Assembly (NCBI RefSeq): GCF_035222485.1
Contig: NC_085920.1
Coordinates: forward strand, 4,092,001-4,156,000
From: Podospora pseudoanserina
Taxonomy: Eukaryota > Ascomycota > Sordariomycetes > Sordariales > Podosporaceae
Length of the DNA: 64,000 nucleotides
Reading direction: 5' to 3'
Position 1 is the first letter of the stretch, and the number at the start of each line of letters is the position of its first letter. Made by a program: the position numbers and the translations under genes. Positions 1-12,115 of this stretch are shown one piece after another. A model generated the notes under the pieces. The model was not told where the DNA came from, ran no database searches, and saw nothing but the letters and a program-made list of their open reading frames with translations.

Positions 1-3000
1 GGAGGCGCCAACGGCGGTGATGACACCCGCGCATTCGTTGCTCATATTGTAGTCTTGGATTATCCCCAACGCTACAGCCAGGTCGTGGAAGTTGAGGGCG
101 GAGGCTTTAACGCGAATGAGGACTTGGTTATCGCCAAGGGCGGTGTTGTCTTGGGGGAGGGGGACGAAGTGGAGGGTTTCGAGGAGGCCGATTTTGCCTA
201 CTCGGAGGGCGAGGGAGGGGTGGGAATTGTAAGCTGAGGGTTGGGGGAGGCTGCCGAGGGTTGGGGGAGGCTGCCGAGGGTTGGGGGAGGCTGCCGAGGC
301 CGGAGGGGAGTTTACGGTTGAGGGGGAGGTCTTCTTCTATGCGGGGGATGTGAAGGGTTGTGTGGTGGAGGGAGAAGTCCTCTTCTGAGGCGGTTGACAG
401 ACAGGGGAGGATCTGTTTTGCGATGAGGGCGGGGGAGGTGGAGGGTTGGATGTCGAGGGAGAGGAGGCGAGAGGCTTGGTTTTCGTTGCGGGCCACGCGG
501 AGGAGGCCGAGGATTTTGGCGTGAGAGGGGTTGGTGGATTGGATTGTTGCGCCGAGGGTGAGCCAGAGGAGGGTGATGTTTTCAAGGGTGAGGAGGTGGC
601 GGGTGCCGAACCATTCTGAGGGGGGGTCGATGGGGTTTGGGTGGTTGTCAAGGCTGCTTAGGACTACAACGTGCTTGGTGGCGAGATTATGAGCGGTGAC
701 TTCGTTTATGGTGGTGGTGGTAACTGAGGCGATGTAGGGGGATGCCTCGAGTTCTTCCAGGATGGCTCGTGTTGTTTCCAGGAAACAGTTGGTAGGATCA
801 CTGTCAAGTCAATCTGAGCTGTGGAGACGTTGGTTGCTGGGCGATAAGCGGTCCATTCGGAAGCGGTTGCAACTGGTGTCCATTCCGTAAGAGACTCGCT
901 GGTGACAACCACAGCATTGCTGGCAAGTGATGTTTGCAGTGCCTCAGGAGAAAGCTCAGCGTCCTTGCTCACGATAACGAGATCATACCGGCCTTCTGGC
1001 CCAGCCAACACATCAAACCTTTCCGGCCACTGAGTTTCCTCGCTCAGAATATGCAGAGTCTCATACAGCGGTCGGCCCGTGACTGGCACTGCCAAATGAG
1101 CCAGCAGAACTTCAGCCTCAGGGTATTTCATAGCCAGCAAAACCCTCGAAGTAGGATGCTGAAAGGTATACAACCTCACCAGCCCCCCAACTCCCCCCTC
1201 AACCTCGGCCCCCTCCAACAAATCAAAACAAGGCTGCCACCTCTGCCGGAAAAACAACGCCCTCCCCTGCCCCTGACCATCACTCCCCAACGCAGTAACC
1301 TCATTCCCCATAGCCTCAATAATCAACTCGCCCGACCCCTCCTCCCTCAACAAAATATGATTAACCGCCATCCTCTGACTCGGCAACTCCGTCCTCGTCT
1401 GCACCGTATACCCCCTCCTCTCCCCCCTCCCCCCTTGCTCCACCAATATCCCCGAAATATCCAACGTCTTCATATACGTCGACACAAAAGCCTCGGTTAT
1501 CTCCCTCCCCAACCTCGACTCAATCCCACTAAACAAAACATGAAACATCGAATCCAACAACGTCGGATGAAGCACCGTCCGCTCCTCCAGCTCATGCTTC
1601 GGAAACACCATCGGATCAAACTCAAACTCGGCAACCGCAAAACGCGGTCCAGAGACAACATCCCCCTTTAGTAGCGCAAAGTAAGGCCCATACTTCAAAT
1701 CCAGCCTCTCCAACCTCTCATACAGCGACTTGGCACTCACATACCTATCCGACCTCCCCCTCATCTCCTCCACCCCCTCCACTTTTGTCAACGACCTCAA
1801 CCCCCTCGGCTCGCCATACTCAACCCAGATCCTCCCATGGCAATGCCTCGTCTCCAGACCCTCCTCAAAACTCGAAACCTCAAACTCGAACCACTCCTCC
1901 GAAAACGTCCTCGCCGACTCCGCCACAGGCCTCAGTTCCAACACCGTCTCCGCCCCCTCGTCATGGTCCTCCCTCAGAGCAAGCGGGGCTTTTATCAAGA
2001 CCTCCTTCAGATGCACCGCGGCAATGCTTTCGTTCCTACGGTCCCCAAGTCTGACCGCCGCTTCAATAGCCATACAGCAATAACCCGCCGCGGGGAAAAC
2101 CACTTTCCCATCTACACAATGATCTCTCAACCAAGCGATCTCACGCAACCGGATGTAATTCCTCAACCTTGGGATGTGATGAACCCCCCCCGGAACGGGA
2201 ACTCCAAGAAGTGTGTGTCGTGTTTCGCGGTGGAGGTGCTCAGTGGTGAGGCGGTTCAAAGACCAGTAGTTCTTGTGGTTCCACGCGTAGGTTGGTGGAT
2301 CCACGAGACGGTTGCCAGGGCCGTTGATGACTGGTAAATCAACGGGGTATCCGAGAGTAAAAAGCTCTCCTGCTGTGCTAAGAATGGACTCATATGCCGA
2401 GCGGTCACGAGAGAGTGTGCCGAGGTAAGGGGTCTTATCTAGCCCGAGTAGTTTAAGGACTTCTTTAGCGGGAGCTTTGAGGGCTGGGTGAGGGCCAATT
2501 TCAAGAAGGATATCCACTGTTGGTTTCTCCTCCTCATCCAGAACCGCTCCAGTGAGAGCGTCAGAGAACCGAACTGGTTGGACCATGTTTGCTGCCCAGT
2601 ACCCCGGCCCGAGCGACCCGGAGTCGGAGACGATACGGGCAGTGACACTAGAGAACATCCTAGCGGTAGGCTTCTGCGAACAAACAACTAACTGCCTCCC
2701 CTCCAGCGCGGCCTGATACCGCGGAGCCATGGGAGCCATATGGTGCGAGTGGAAAGCTTGCTCGACTTTCAACTGCCGGGCAAACGCCTTCCGAGCAAGC
2801 AACTTCTCCTTCAACTCCGTGACTGCGTCCAAGTCTCCCGACACCGTCACGCTAGAAGGGCTGTTGATAGCCGCGATAGTGAGCCGGTCTGCATGCGCCC
2901 CCAACTCAACCTTTAGCTGAGCTGCTGACAGTCCCACCGCCATCATCGCCCCTGGGATGCAGTCTGCTGCTTCAAGGCCGGCAGACATGTACAACCCACG

Positions 3001-5070
3001 GTAGTACGCCGTGACAATCGCCCCCTCAAGCGACAAAACACCCGCCGCATACGCAGCTGCTATCTCACCAGACGAATGCCCACACACCGCCGACGGCTTC
3101 ACTCCCCAATCAGACAACAATTCAACAACTGCAACCTGAACAGCCGTGCACACCGGCTGCGAGAACCTGCTTTTAGAAAGCCGCGACCCCTCCTCATCAC
3201 GAAGGAGCTCATCAACAATCCTCCAGTCAGGCTTATCAGGCAACGTCTGTAAAGCCTCATTGCAACGCTCCAGTGTTGCCCGGAACGCTTCAGAGTGAAG
3301 TATCAATTCCCGGCCCATGTCATATGTCTGGGCACCCTGGCCCGTAAAAACATACCCTACTCGAATAGGCTGTTCACTGTCGAGAGGTTGAGTCCATTTA
3401 GCGCTTGATGCCCCGGATGAAAGGGCGTCGACTAGCTCTTCAACACCAGCCCCCTGTGACAGGACAGCAAAGGTCCTGTTGCTGTGCACTGAGCGGCGTG
3501 TAGAGAAGCTGTGGGCTAGATCACGGATAAGCGTCTGCTGATCACCCCCCTTCTTGCTGCTGAGGTAACTGGCAAGGTTGCTGATCGCTTTCTCGCCGGC
3601 TACCTCCGAGTGTGAAGTGAGCGGAAGCAGGTACGGCCGCGTCTTGGTTGGCCTTGTCAACACCATTGACTATGACAGTTGGGGAGTCAAAAGGTTGTTC
3701 AAGAACAACATGGGCATTCGCACCGCCATACCCAAACGAGTTGATGCTTGCCCGGCGCGGCTTTCCATCTGACTCGGCCCAGTCCAGGGCAGAAGTGGGA
3801 ACCTCGAGTTTCCACTCGTCAAAGAGTATCTCCGGGTTAGGCTTGTGGAAATGCATATTGGGCGGGATCTTGCCATTCCGAATAGCCAACGTCGCTTTGA
3901 TAATACCTGCAAGACCAGCCGCGCCTTCCAAATGTCCAATATTGGATTTGACACTGCCCATATAAAGCGGTCTCGTGCGGGTAGACGTGCCAAAGACTTT
4001 ACCGATAGCAGCAGCTTCACGAGGATCGCCCGCCTTGGTCCCCGTTCCATGAGCCTAAGGTATGTATATCTGTAAGCTCCCATCCAAACCACACACCACC
4101 AACAAGTCAAACTCACCTCAAAATACCCCGTATCATCCGGATCAATCCCCGCCCTCCCATATGTTTCCCTAATCAACCCCTCCTGCAACTCCGCCGACGG
4201 CAGCGTAATCCCATCCGTCTTCCCGTCATGATTAACCCCACTCGCCCTCACAACAGCCCTCGCCCAATCCCCCTCCCCAACCGCCTCCTCCCTCCTCTTC
4301 AGCACCACCGCACAAACCCCATCGCCCCTTACATACCCCTCCCCATCCCTATCAAAACTCCTACACTTCCCATCAGAACTAAGAAACCCCATATCAGTCA
4401 TAGTCTGATACGTATTCGGCCCATAATGCAGTGCCGACCCAACAACAACAGCCATATCCGCCTCCCCACTACGAAGGGACTCACACCCGAGATGAAACGC
4501 CGTCAGACTGGACGAATACCCCGTGTCAACCGTCATGCTCGGCCCGTACAGATTATACATGTACGAAATCCTATTACTAAGAATGGAATTCCCCGTCCCA
4601 GTGATGGCGTACTTGGGGTAGTACTCCAAGTCCTTGTTCTGAAGGTTGTGGTAATCATTGGAAGTGGTGTACATCCCACAGTAAACCGACGTGCGCGAAC
4701 CCCTGACAGAAGCAAGGGGGATTCCCGCGTCTTCGAAGGCTTCGTAGGTTACTTCCAGGAGGAGACGCTGCTGGGGGTCCATCGCCTCGGCTTCTTTGCC
4801 CGAGACGCCAAAGAACTCGGCGTCAAAGTCGGCGAGGGGTTGGTCAAGAAAGTAGCCGTGCTTGGTGTTGAGCGTGCCTTTGTGGGTGTGGTCTGGGTGG
4901 TAGAAGGCGTCGATGTTGAATCGGTCGGGGGGCATCTTGCGCTGGAGGTCGATCTGGCTGAGGATGTTGTCCCAGAGACGGGCTGGGGTGATGGCTCCGG
5001 GCACCCGGCAGGCCATTCCGATGATGACTGGGGGGTTGGGGTGTTTGTCTCTGCTGGTGGAGCTTGCCAT
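1..5070 (-). pseudogene. Highly reducing type I polyketide synthase, 5' part, decayed and cut by window edge
   Basis: The start at 5070 opens with a ketosynthase domain (about 5050-3700) holding the [12 protein letters not shown] and [11 protein letters not shown]-type blocks and, after a clear 62-nt intron (4055-4116), the [11 protein letters not shown] and [11 protein letters not shown] blocks. An acyltransferase follows (about 3360-2400; VFTGQGAQ, then GHSSGEIAAAYAAG). Next is a dehydratase (about 2220-1450; HCVDGKVVFPAAGY and HPTLLDSMFH), then a linker. The beginning of an enoylreductase lies at the left edge (about 200-1; VLIRVKASALNFHDLAV). This order is that of a highly reducing fungal PKS. 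The rest (KR, ACP) lies outside the window. The open reading is not continuous and the ketosynthase active-site block is not canonical. I count about four apparent breaks, so it is probably a relic. The product is unknown. No tailoring enzyme is recognisable to its right. Confidence 0.85.
236..299. repeat. 20-bp tandem repeat, three copies
   Basis: The unit gagggttgggggaggctgcc occurs three times in perfect head-to-tail order (236-255, 256-275, 276-295) plus four further bases. It lies inside the stretch of the polyketide synthase that precedes the enoylreductase part. Perfect identity of the copies points to recent slippage or unequal exchange. Confidence 0.9.
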
Positions 5071-6381
5071 TGTGTCTCGAGTCCTGGCGGTGTTTGGGAT
5101 CTGATAGACTGAGGTGATAGCCAGGTTGTTGAAGGGTCTATGAAGACACGACTATAAGCCTCTACAACAGGTAGGTTAGAAACGAGAGCTTTCTGAAGAG
5201 TGAGAACTAATGGCATTTTAAACTTACTAGGTAGGTAGGCAGGTTAGACCCTCACCGCCGGTGAGGTGACCCGCGTCTATCGGCCCGCACGTCGTGTCTA
5301 GGTTGTCCTACACATTCATGCCGATCCCCCTCTTTGATCCTGTATATCAACAGCAGAACTTCCGTCTCACACATCAGATTGTACTACCACTTGCTCGTCA
5401 ACCTCGCCATCTGCCCACAACAACTCATGTGACACCCCTCATCCTTCTTCCTACCCAAGACACCTCACCCATGGTCCCCAACAACAACCCCCTGACGCCA
5501 TCACGAAGTCGCCCCCCCTACCGAAAGCCGCATTTTCGGATCTCCCCTTCAAGCACCAAGACGCGCGTTCCCTTCCCCTCCACACTCGGTAACTTGACCT
5601 CTTCCAGACAAACTACTGCGCGGTAATATACTCATGTGTTGATAACTTGATAGTCGTCCACCTCTCGGAAAGGCAACAATACCGCTGTCGGGTGTCTTTG
5701 CGCGTGATCGAGACGAAACAATAGTAATCATAACTTGGGAGGGTGGCATAGTAGTGAGACAGTAGATTCATTTCTTATATGCAAGTCCTTTGTAAGCCGA
5801 GGCCCCCGCCCTTTGTAAGCGGCAGAAAAATGGAGAGAAAAGAGAAGGAGCTAGTGGGTCGAGATGGCATGGTCCGAACCGAGGTTCTTGCTGAGGTTAG
5901 AAGAGTAAAACGAAACGGCCCAGGAAGTCGCCAAGTTGATATGACCTCTGGTTTGATAAAATCAAAACGTAAAAAGGCATGTCGGTCGTCGTTGAGGTTA
6001 GCATTGCCATCGTGTATACAGTCGGCATCTCAGTAAGCGTTGCAACGTGGGTAAGGCATGTGTCATGTGCAGACAATGTGAATATCAAATTTGTTTATTT
6101 CAAAACTCCTATCTGTTTCCTTTGCCAGGTAGTCAAATCAAAATGCTATTAAAAAATAATACCAGCAAACACGCGTAAGCAATGTCGCCGTAGCGTATCA
6201 AAGAAACCGCCATGTGATCCCAGACATGTGAAAACCCCGCGTCCCCATACTCATCGTTGTTATCGTAACCGCGCATTCATATGTGTATAATGCCGCTTAT
6301 CAAAGATCATCGACGGCATAAAACTTCATTAGATGTCCTGTCATCCATCATCCGTCTGTCACTCGTGCCTGTGGAAAAGTC
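5071..6381. other. Intergenic; upstream region of the PKS
   Basis: No supportable gene. At 5227-5246 lies a ctaggtaggtaggcaggtta motif, a TAGGTAGGTA-type element also seen upstream of the CHORD gene (22272-22284) and at 46006-46016. The left half is the presumed PKS promoter. The right half is the 3' flank of the gene ending at 6382. Confidence 0.5.
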
Positions 6382-7806
6382 CTAGGCAGTCACACTGCTT
6401 CCCATCGAGCCCCATCGGAACCTCCTCAGCGTTCCACCGGATGTGGACTTGACCAGCTCGCGCCCACAGCTCGCAGAGGTGTTTGACGCCGAATCAGCAG
6501 CGCTAAAGGAACCCAGCGCGCTCCCCTCTTGCCAACCTACCTCGCGCCCAATGACATAGCCTGCCCCAAACCCTACCACGGAAACCAATACCACCACACC
6601 AGCGCTCACCACCCAAGTCATGAGCGTCGGGCTGAGGAAGGTTGCTGTCTCCCCTTCGGCGAATCCAGGTGAGCTGGTCTTTTTCTTCTTGACAGCCCGT
6701 GAGGATTTCGTCTGGTTGGTTGCGCCACGCTTGTGCTTCTCTGCCGAATTCTGCTGCTCCTCCTTTCCTCTGCTCGACGTGGAGCACGGGGCACTGGGAG
6801 CACTGGAGTTGGATGCGGTTCGAAGTGGAGCCTTGGGCGGCCCGCCGGATCCGCTAACGGAGGGCGGAGGTGGGCCTTCGGCCAGGAGCTCCGATTCGGG
6901 AACGAGCCTCAGCTCCATCGGTTGCGAGCTTGGCAGGACACCAACCCCTGCACCGAGTCCACCCATGCCGGCATTTGAGGGTCCGGCTCCACGTCTCTCA
7001 TCGGCCTTTCCAAGACCACGAGCAGCTTGAGCACACGACAGCAGAGTCGTGAGTGAAGCACGAAGCGCGGCGTCGTGATCGGCTTGGTAGGCAGGTGACA
7101 TGAAATTCGGGTGGCCGCGATGCGTACGGGTGTGTGAGCGGTGAGGCATGGGAGGCCGTGATTGGGGTGGGTGGTGAGGAGGTACTGAGCTGGTTGAGTG
7201 GCGGTGGGTGAGGTGTGATGGCGGGTGCGAGAAGGCATTTGGCTGTGGCCTGAATGCAGGCGCATCTGACGGGCGACCAAGGGCGGTCGCATTCTCGTCG
7301 TCGTCACTATCAGTATCGATATCTATGGCCCCGCGGACGGTAGTCTGGTAACGCAGCAGATTCGCCGAGGGATGCACTGCCTCGTTTGAGCTCGTCATAA
7401 CTCTATCCTCTTCACTCTCCGTCTCGTCATATTCATCCTGGCTGCTGGTAGCGCCGCCACGACTGGGGGGATGTCCGATAACGAAAGATGCGGGCATTGG
7501 CCGGTGCTGCTGCGACCTCCTCCGCCTGGGCAGGTACGAGTTGGTGCCGACCCTGAGGCCTGTAGTTACGATTTCATCTCCGATAGATGACAAGGACGAA
7601 GACGACGGCTGCGAGGCTACTTCTACCCACGACTCTGCATGTTCAAAGTTAGTTTATTGGCAAGATGGATATCACTCGATGCAGTACTGACCATCATATC
7701 GGCGACGCGGCGATGTCCCGTCAGATCGCCCCGTGGCCCCCGCGCTCTCCGGAGCATCGCCATACAGCCCTCCCGGCCCGGCGCCTTGAGAATCGTAGGG
7801 CCCCAT
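6382..7806 (-). CDS. C-terminally membrane-anchored protein of unknown function
   Basis: Two exons, 7692-7806 and 6382-7634, are separated by a 57-nt intron (7635-7691; donor GTCAGT, branch ACTAAC, acceptor GCAG). They give 455 residues. The first ATG is at 7806, with a stop upstream in the same frame. Much of the protein is disordered: a Gly/Pro-rich start, then SWVEVASQPSSSSLSSIGDE across the splice, acidic and His/Pro-rich stretches, and a short predicted helix (DHDAALRASLTTLLSCAQAA). After a Lys-rich patch a single hydrophobic span (about residues 378-402, TWVVSAGVVVLVSVVGFGAGYVIG) is followed by a 45-residue tail. This suggests a tail-proximal anchor with a large cytosolic part. The SWVEV-SSLSSIGDEIVTTGLRV block looks like the conserved core of an ascomycete family, but I cannot name a function. 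Confidence 0.85.
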
Positions 7807-10800
7807 CGTAAACGCAAGCTGTTTATTGGATAGACAACAGGTCTTTCAAATGCTTGGTGATTTGTTGTCAAGTTGTAGCCCCGTGTTTGTTGGTTTACGG
7901 CGCGCTCCGGTTTGGTGATAGCTGTCCCCCTTGGCTGGTCCCCGCCCGGGCAAAGTGGAGCCGTGAACAAGGAGACAACCTGTCTGACAGGATGGTTCGA
8001 TGAACAAACGAACAGTGCGGGGAATGGGTTGACGTTGACGTTAACGTGCGACGCCAGGAGCCAGGTATCGTGGATGAGTACTCTGTTGATGAAGCGAGGT
8101 TGAATTCCTGATAGTCGATAGGTTCGTTGAGGCTTTGTCGTTCTTTGTCCCTCCAGCCTCGATGGGCGAGTGAGCATGCGCCGGGCTGGTTGAAGCTTGG
8201 CAGAACGGACGGGAGCGTGCCAGTGGCCGCCGTGAGGGCGTGGGTTGGGGCTGGCAGGTCGGCGTGACCAGACTAGCTTGTTTGGGGAAAAGTGGAGAGG
8301 TCATCTTGGGCCATCCTGCAAGCTCATTCGCTGCTCACCAGCTCAACCATCCCCGCTTGCTTGTCTGCTGGACAGGGCACGCTTCTGTCCAATGACGCGA
8401 TGGTTTGCTGATTAGCAGGGGTAACGCGGCAAGAGGTGCGATAACGATAAGATGCCATTTACTGCGTAGAGATGCAACCTGGGATGCTTACCAGCTCCGT
8501 AAGGTCGCAATAACAAGAGGTTTAAGATCAGTAGATGGACTGATAGTGGCATACATACATCATTCCAGACTTGCCATCAGTTAGAAGTCCGAAGAAATGT
8601 GATTCAGGCGCAAGACGTCATCATCTAGGCAACTTCTCGTTACCGGACGGCTCTCGCCCAGTGCCGGGCTGGGTGAATGAAAGGCGGAAAAGGCCATGTC
8701 ACGTCGATGAAGATTCTTGCCTGATAATAAGCGCAAGGATGGCGTCCTCGGGCATCATGAAATGTACAGCATTATGAACATCCCTCAGTCGCCAGAACAG
8801 ACACGTGCCTGGGTCAGCACCAAGTCGAAACACCTCTGCCGTGCTTCTCCTTTAGGAAATTGTGTGCTCACCTACTTTCCTTCTGAGAGATCTGGATGCC
8901 ACACACTTGGATAATCCTTACGATCGATTTGCTGCCCTACGCGACAGTTGAGCCTCCCTCAAGCAGTCATCACGATGAACACAAGATGACTGGAAGCAAA
9001 CTGCGGGGGGAACACCTGCTCGACAGCAGCCCCGCTCCGGCTCCGCAACCATGAACGAGAGGTTTTCTTTCTTTTTCCTTTCTGCCCAGACGACACACAC
9101 TTGCACGTATTCGGACACATAGCAGATAAGTGGTTTGTCTGGGTTCCTCGGATGAAGACATGGTGATGTGATAGAGGGGGTGATGTCTCGGATAGCTGAG
9201 GTTGTCATAAAAGTTGGTCTGACTCTCGACTGTCTCTCTACAGCACAGCACAGCTGCAGAAGCATCTGCAGCCTCCTGCAGAGACCTGTCCCAATGGTCA
9301 GCGATGTTTGGTTTCTAGGTGGTCCTTCAACCACGACCACCATGGCAGCTTGTACAGGCCAAATCCATGATGAATCAGTGTGGCTTACGTGTTTCGAAAG
9401 CTGGATGGCTCACAGGATGGTTTGAAGGCAACCTCAAGATCGGACACCCCACGGCGATATTTGTCACGGACAACACTAGCCAATGTGAGAAGGTCAGTCT
9501 CTCGGCCCGCCGGTTGACGTGGCAATAATTGCCGACGATATTTGATGTTACAGACACTACGGGACGCTGGACAAGAACGCGGGGGGACAACCCAACCGGT
9601 TGGTCATCTGAATTGGTGTTGCAAAATGCAGCATCCCAATGAGGTGGCAGGCAAATCCGTGCTCCACGGCTTCTCGGCAGTCGATTCTCGAGAGACTGGG
9701 GTAGTCGGGCGGTCATTCATCGGAGCCCGACTTGATCAGCCTAGAAGAGCCTCATGCCTCTAGTTGTGTAGCATCGAGTGTGCATGAGAATTCAGGCGAG
9801 AGATTGTCCGACTCTGTGAACAGCTGCAAATGTGTCGCGTGAGAATTGAAAGCACTCGGCAAACCCACCGGTCAATATGTTCTGAGTCGAGGTGGAAGGG
9901 GTATTCCGAACGGCAGTGTTTCATCCTGATATCTTCTGGCACGCCAGCTCGAGAAGCTTCGATGTCAATCCAAATCAAGAACCAGCAACACCATAGATTT
10001 TTGAGATAATTTGTGGCAACTAAGAGTGAAATGGAGCTATATTGGTGTAAGTGAAGGGTTGTCGTTGATTTAAGCTCCCTGACGAAAGAGCCCCAGCGTG
10101 TGGAAACTATCTCGAAGAGGGAATTGTAAATTCAGAAGACCCGTATTGCCAGCACAGCCTCCGAGCATATGCGCACGTAGCCAGGGGTAATTTGATATAA
10201 AAACGCTCACCTGCACGCCGCTCGGTCTAGAGAAACACTTGCCTTCATAAAACACTTCGCAACAACGAAAAAACGGTCAGTTTCAAGGTGTAAAGAAGAA
10301 GAACTCGTCTCAGTCGCCAACATGCTCTACAGACGACATTATTTTCAGCAGGACGTGAGTAAGCATTGGTCCGTCCTCGACCGGCGAGAGGCTTGGCAGC
10401 CACCTGCACCTCTTCAACTGACCCTACTTCCCATAGAGCACCTACCCTCCATCAAGACAAGGGTACAAACTGATGTCTCCAGCCCTGCCAGGCAGTTTTA
10501 GATACATACATTGCCTGGCTTACCTCAGACAATCCAAGGCTGGCTTTCCACCTAGAGCCCTAATATTTCATGTCCTTTTTTACTGTGGAGCGAAGATCAC
10601 TCGTATTTATTCTCGAAATATTCACAGTCAAAAGAACCAACAGTGCTGCAAACTCGGAACGCCGGCTGGGGATGCTGGGTCCAGCCGTGGAGAAGCCGGG
10701 GCGGGTGTGTGCTGCTTGCATGCTGCACCTACACTACCTACATGCATGACAGCCATCAGCAAGAAAGAAGGAAGAAACGAGGAACGAGAAAGAGGTGGGC

Positions 10801-10863
10801 GACAGGCAAGACTCCCAAAATTGAGGCTCAAAAAAGATACAAAGCAACGGAACAGCTGGCGAG

Positions 10864-10928
10864 CCCCTCTCTGGATCGATTTGCTTCTGGCCCCCTCCTT
10901 CCATGCTCCCCTCCCATGCTCGCCCCCT
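10864..10928 (+). promoter_or_regulatory. Cluster of four CCCCT stress-response-type elements
   Basis: CCCCT occurs at 10864-10868, 10892-10896, 10908-10912 and 10924-10928, all on the plus strand within 65 bp. They lie about 205 bp upstream of a TATA box. CCCCT is the core bound by Msn2/4-type zinc-finger factors in yeast and Seb1-type factors in filamentous fungi. That these copies act this way is inference. Confidence 0.45.
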
Positions 10929-11133
10929 CCGGAATCCAAGGAAGTCGGGATATGTCACACCCTGCAAGCATGAGCGCACTTCTATGCAACAACACCAAAT
11001 CCTGCCAATAAACGGACTAGTCGATCTGCAATATGCTCCTGGGTCGATCCGCTCATGTGAACCATGTTCAGCGAGTGGGGTGATGGACAGCATCAAGATA
11101 CGTATTTGCGGCTCAAAATTGGGCTTTCACGGG

Positions 11134-11140
11134 TATAAAG
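11134..11140 (+). promoter_or_regulatory. TATA box of the small gene at 11304
   Basis: TATAAAG lies 164 bp upstream of the ATG at 11304. Between them is a C/A- and CT-rich tract with almost no G in its last 80 bases, the usual look of a highly expressed fungal 5' leader. Confidence 0.55.
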
Positions 11141-11303
11141 ATGGCATCTGGAGACCGTGAACGAGAGAGTGAATTCATCCGGAATCACACAACATCTCAG
11201 CTTCACAAGTCTACCCAAAGTCCACCTCGTTTACCTACGCACACTCAGCCCAATTCATCCACTCAACCATTTCACATCACCACCACCCCCACCACTCTAC
11301 AAG

Positions 11304-11432
11304 ATGGCTTACAACATCATGACCCAACAATCTTGCTCAGACCTGGTGAACCATCATGAGCAAGAACCCTTCTACGAAGTGAAGAAAGGCACATCCTCCT
11401 CCTCCTCCAACAGCTCCGGAAGTAACGAGTGA
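11304..11432 (+). CDS. Putative small stress-type protein, 42 residues
   Basis: The frame opens MAYNIMTQQSCSDLVNHHEQ, continues EPFYEVKKGT and ends in a Ser/Asn tail. It is small, hydrophilic and mixed-charge, with one cysteine and no signal peptide or membrane span. Support comes from context: a TATA box, a CT-rich leader, an ATG with adenine at -3 (CAAGATGG), and a CCCCT cluster upstream. A weak donor (GTAACG) near the end (about 11419) and a possible acceptor ending CCCACAG near 11573 would replace the last two residues with a tail of about 20 residues, so the 3' structure is open. I do not recognise the family. It could also be a random short frame. Confidence 0.45.
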   Translation: MAYNIMTQQSCSDLVNHHEQEPFYEVKKGTSSSSSNSSGSNE

Positions 11433-11692
11433 ACGGGGTTTCTTGACGAGAGGCTCACCCAGCCAAAATGTAGGCACCTGCTGCTCTCCTTTTCCATGAA
11501 AATTCAGTCTATAACGAGAACATAACTCTGCTCACCCACATGACCCTTGCTCACCACTCTACTACGACCCACAGGTTCCCAACAAAGCCATATCATGCCC
11601 CGTACGTTACAAGTTACAACCACCTACACATAACTATACACACCCACTACCCCACAATCGACCACAAACACGATACAACCACTCTCACAAAC

Positions 11693-11846
11693 AACCACTC
11701 CCACACAACCACTCCCACACAACCACTCCCACACAACCACTCCCACACAACCACTCCCACACAACCACTCCCACACAACCACTCCCACACAACCACTCCC
11801 ACACAACCACTCCCACACAACCACTCCCACACAACCACTCTCACAC
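11693..11846. repeat. 14-bp minisatellite, 11 copies
   Basis: The unit aaccactcccacac is repeated exactly 11 times (154 bp). The last copy carries a C to T change, and a related imperfect copy (acaaccactctcac) lies just before it. There are no spacers, so this is not a CRISPR array. Confidence 0.95.
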
Positions 11847-12114
11847 GTCCCCGCCCTCCTTCATATCGAACCCAACACCACCACCACCAACACCAGTCGC
11901 TACCATGATACCCCATTTTCGATTTTAAACCGGTTTCCCCCCCCCAAACAATCTCATTATCCGGCGTAGGCGCCATTTTCTTTTCTCGAAATATCGAAAA
12001 CCAGTCTCTACCCACCCACCTCACGCATTTTGCTTTTGCTTTCCCACGGAATGGCTTATGTTATGTATACCCCCAAAGTAGGAAGTTCCACAGTCTTCTT
12101 ATGCACACACACAT

Positions 12115-12115
<1 letters not shown>

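Larger units (their letters stand above)
7807..11303. other. 3.5-kb intergenic region without recognisable gene
   Basis: Only short, low-quality open frames on both strands, none with recognisable domains or convincing intron structure. The right end (about 10850-11303) holds the regulatory sequences and leader of the small gene at 11304. A non-coding transcript cannot be excluded from sequence alone. Confidence 0.5.

Noticed and set aside
934-2337. Plus-strand frames over the polyketide synthase
   Set aside because: Shadows of the minus-strand domain-coding sequence.
11693-11846. CRISPR-like regular array
   Set aside because: Direct tandem repeat with no spacers, in a eukaryotic genome.
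11540-12024. Repetitive peptide frames (His/Thr or Val/Trp/Cys repeats)
   Set aside because: Produced by the 14-bp minisatellite; both strands are open only because the unit lacks stops.
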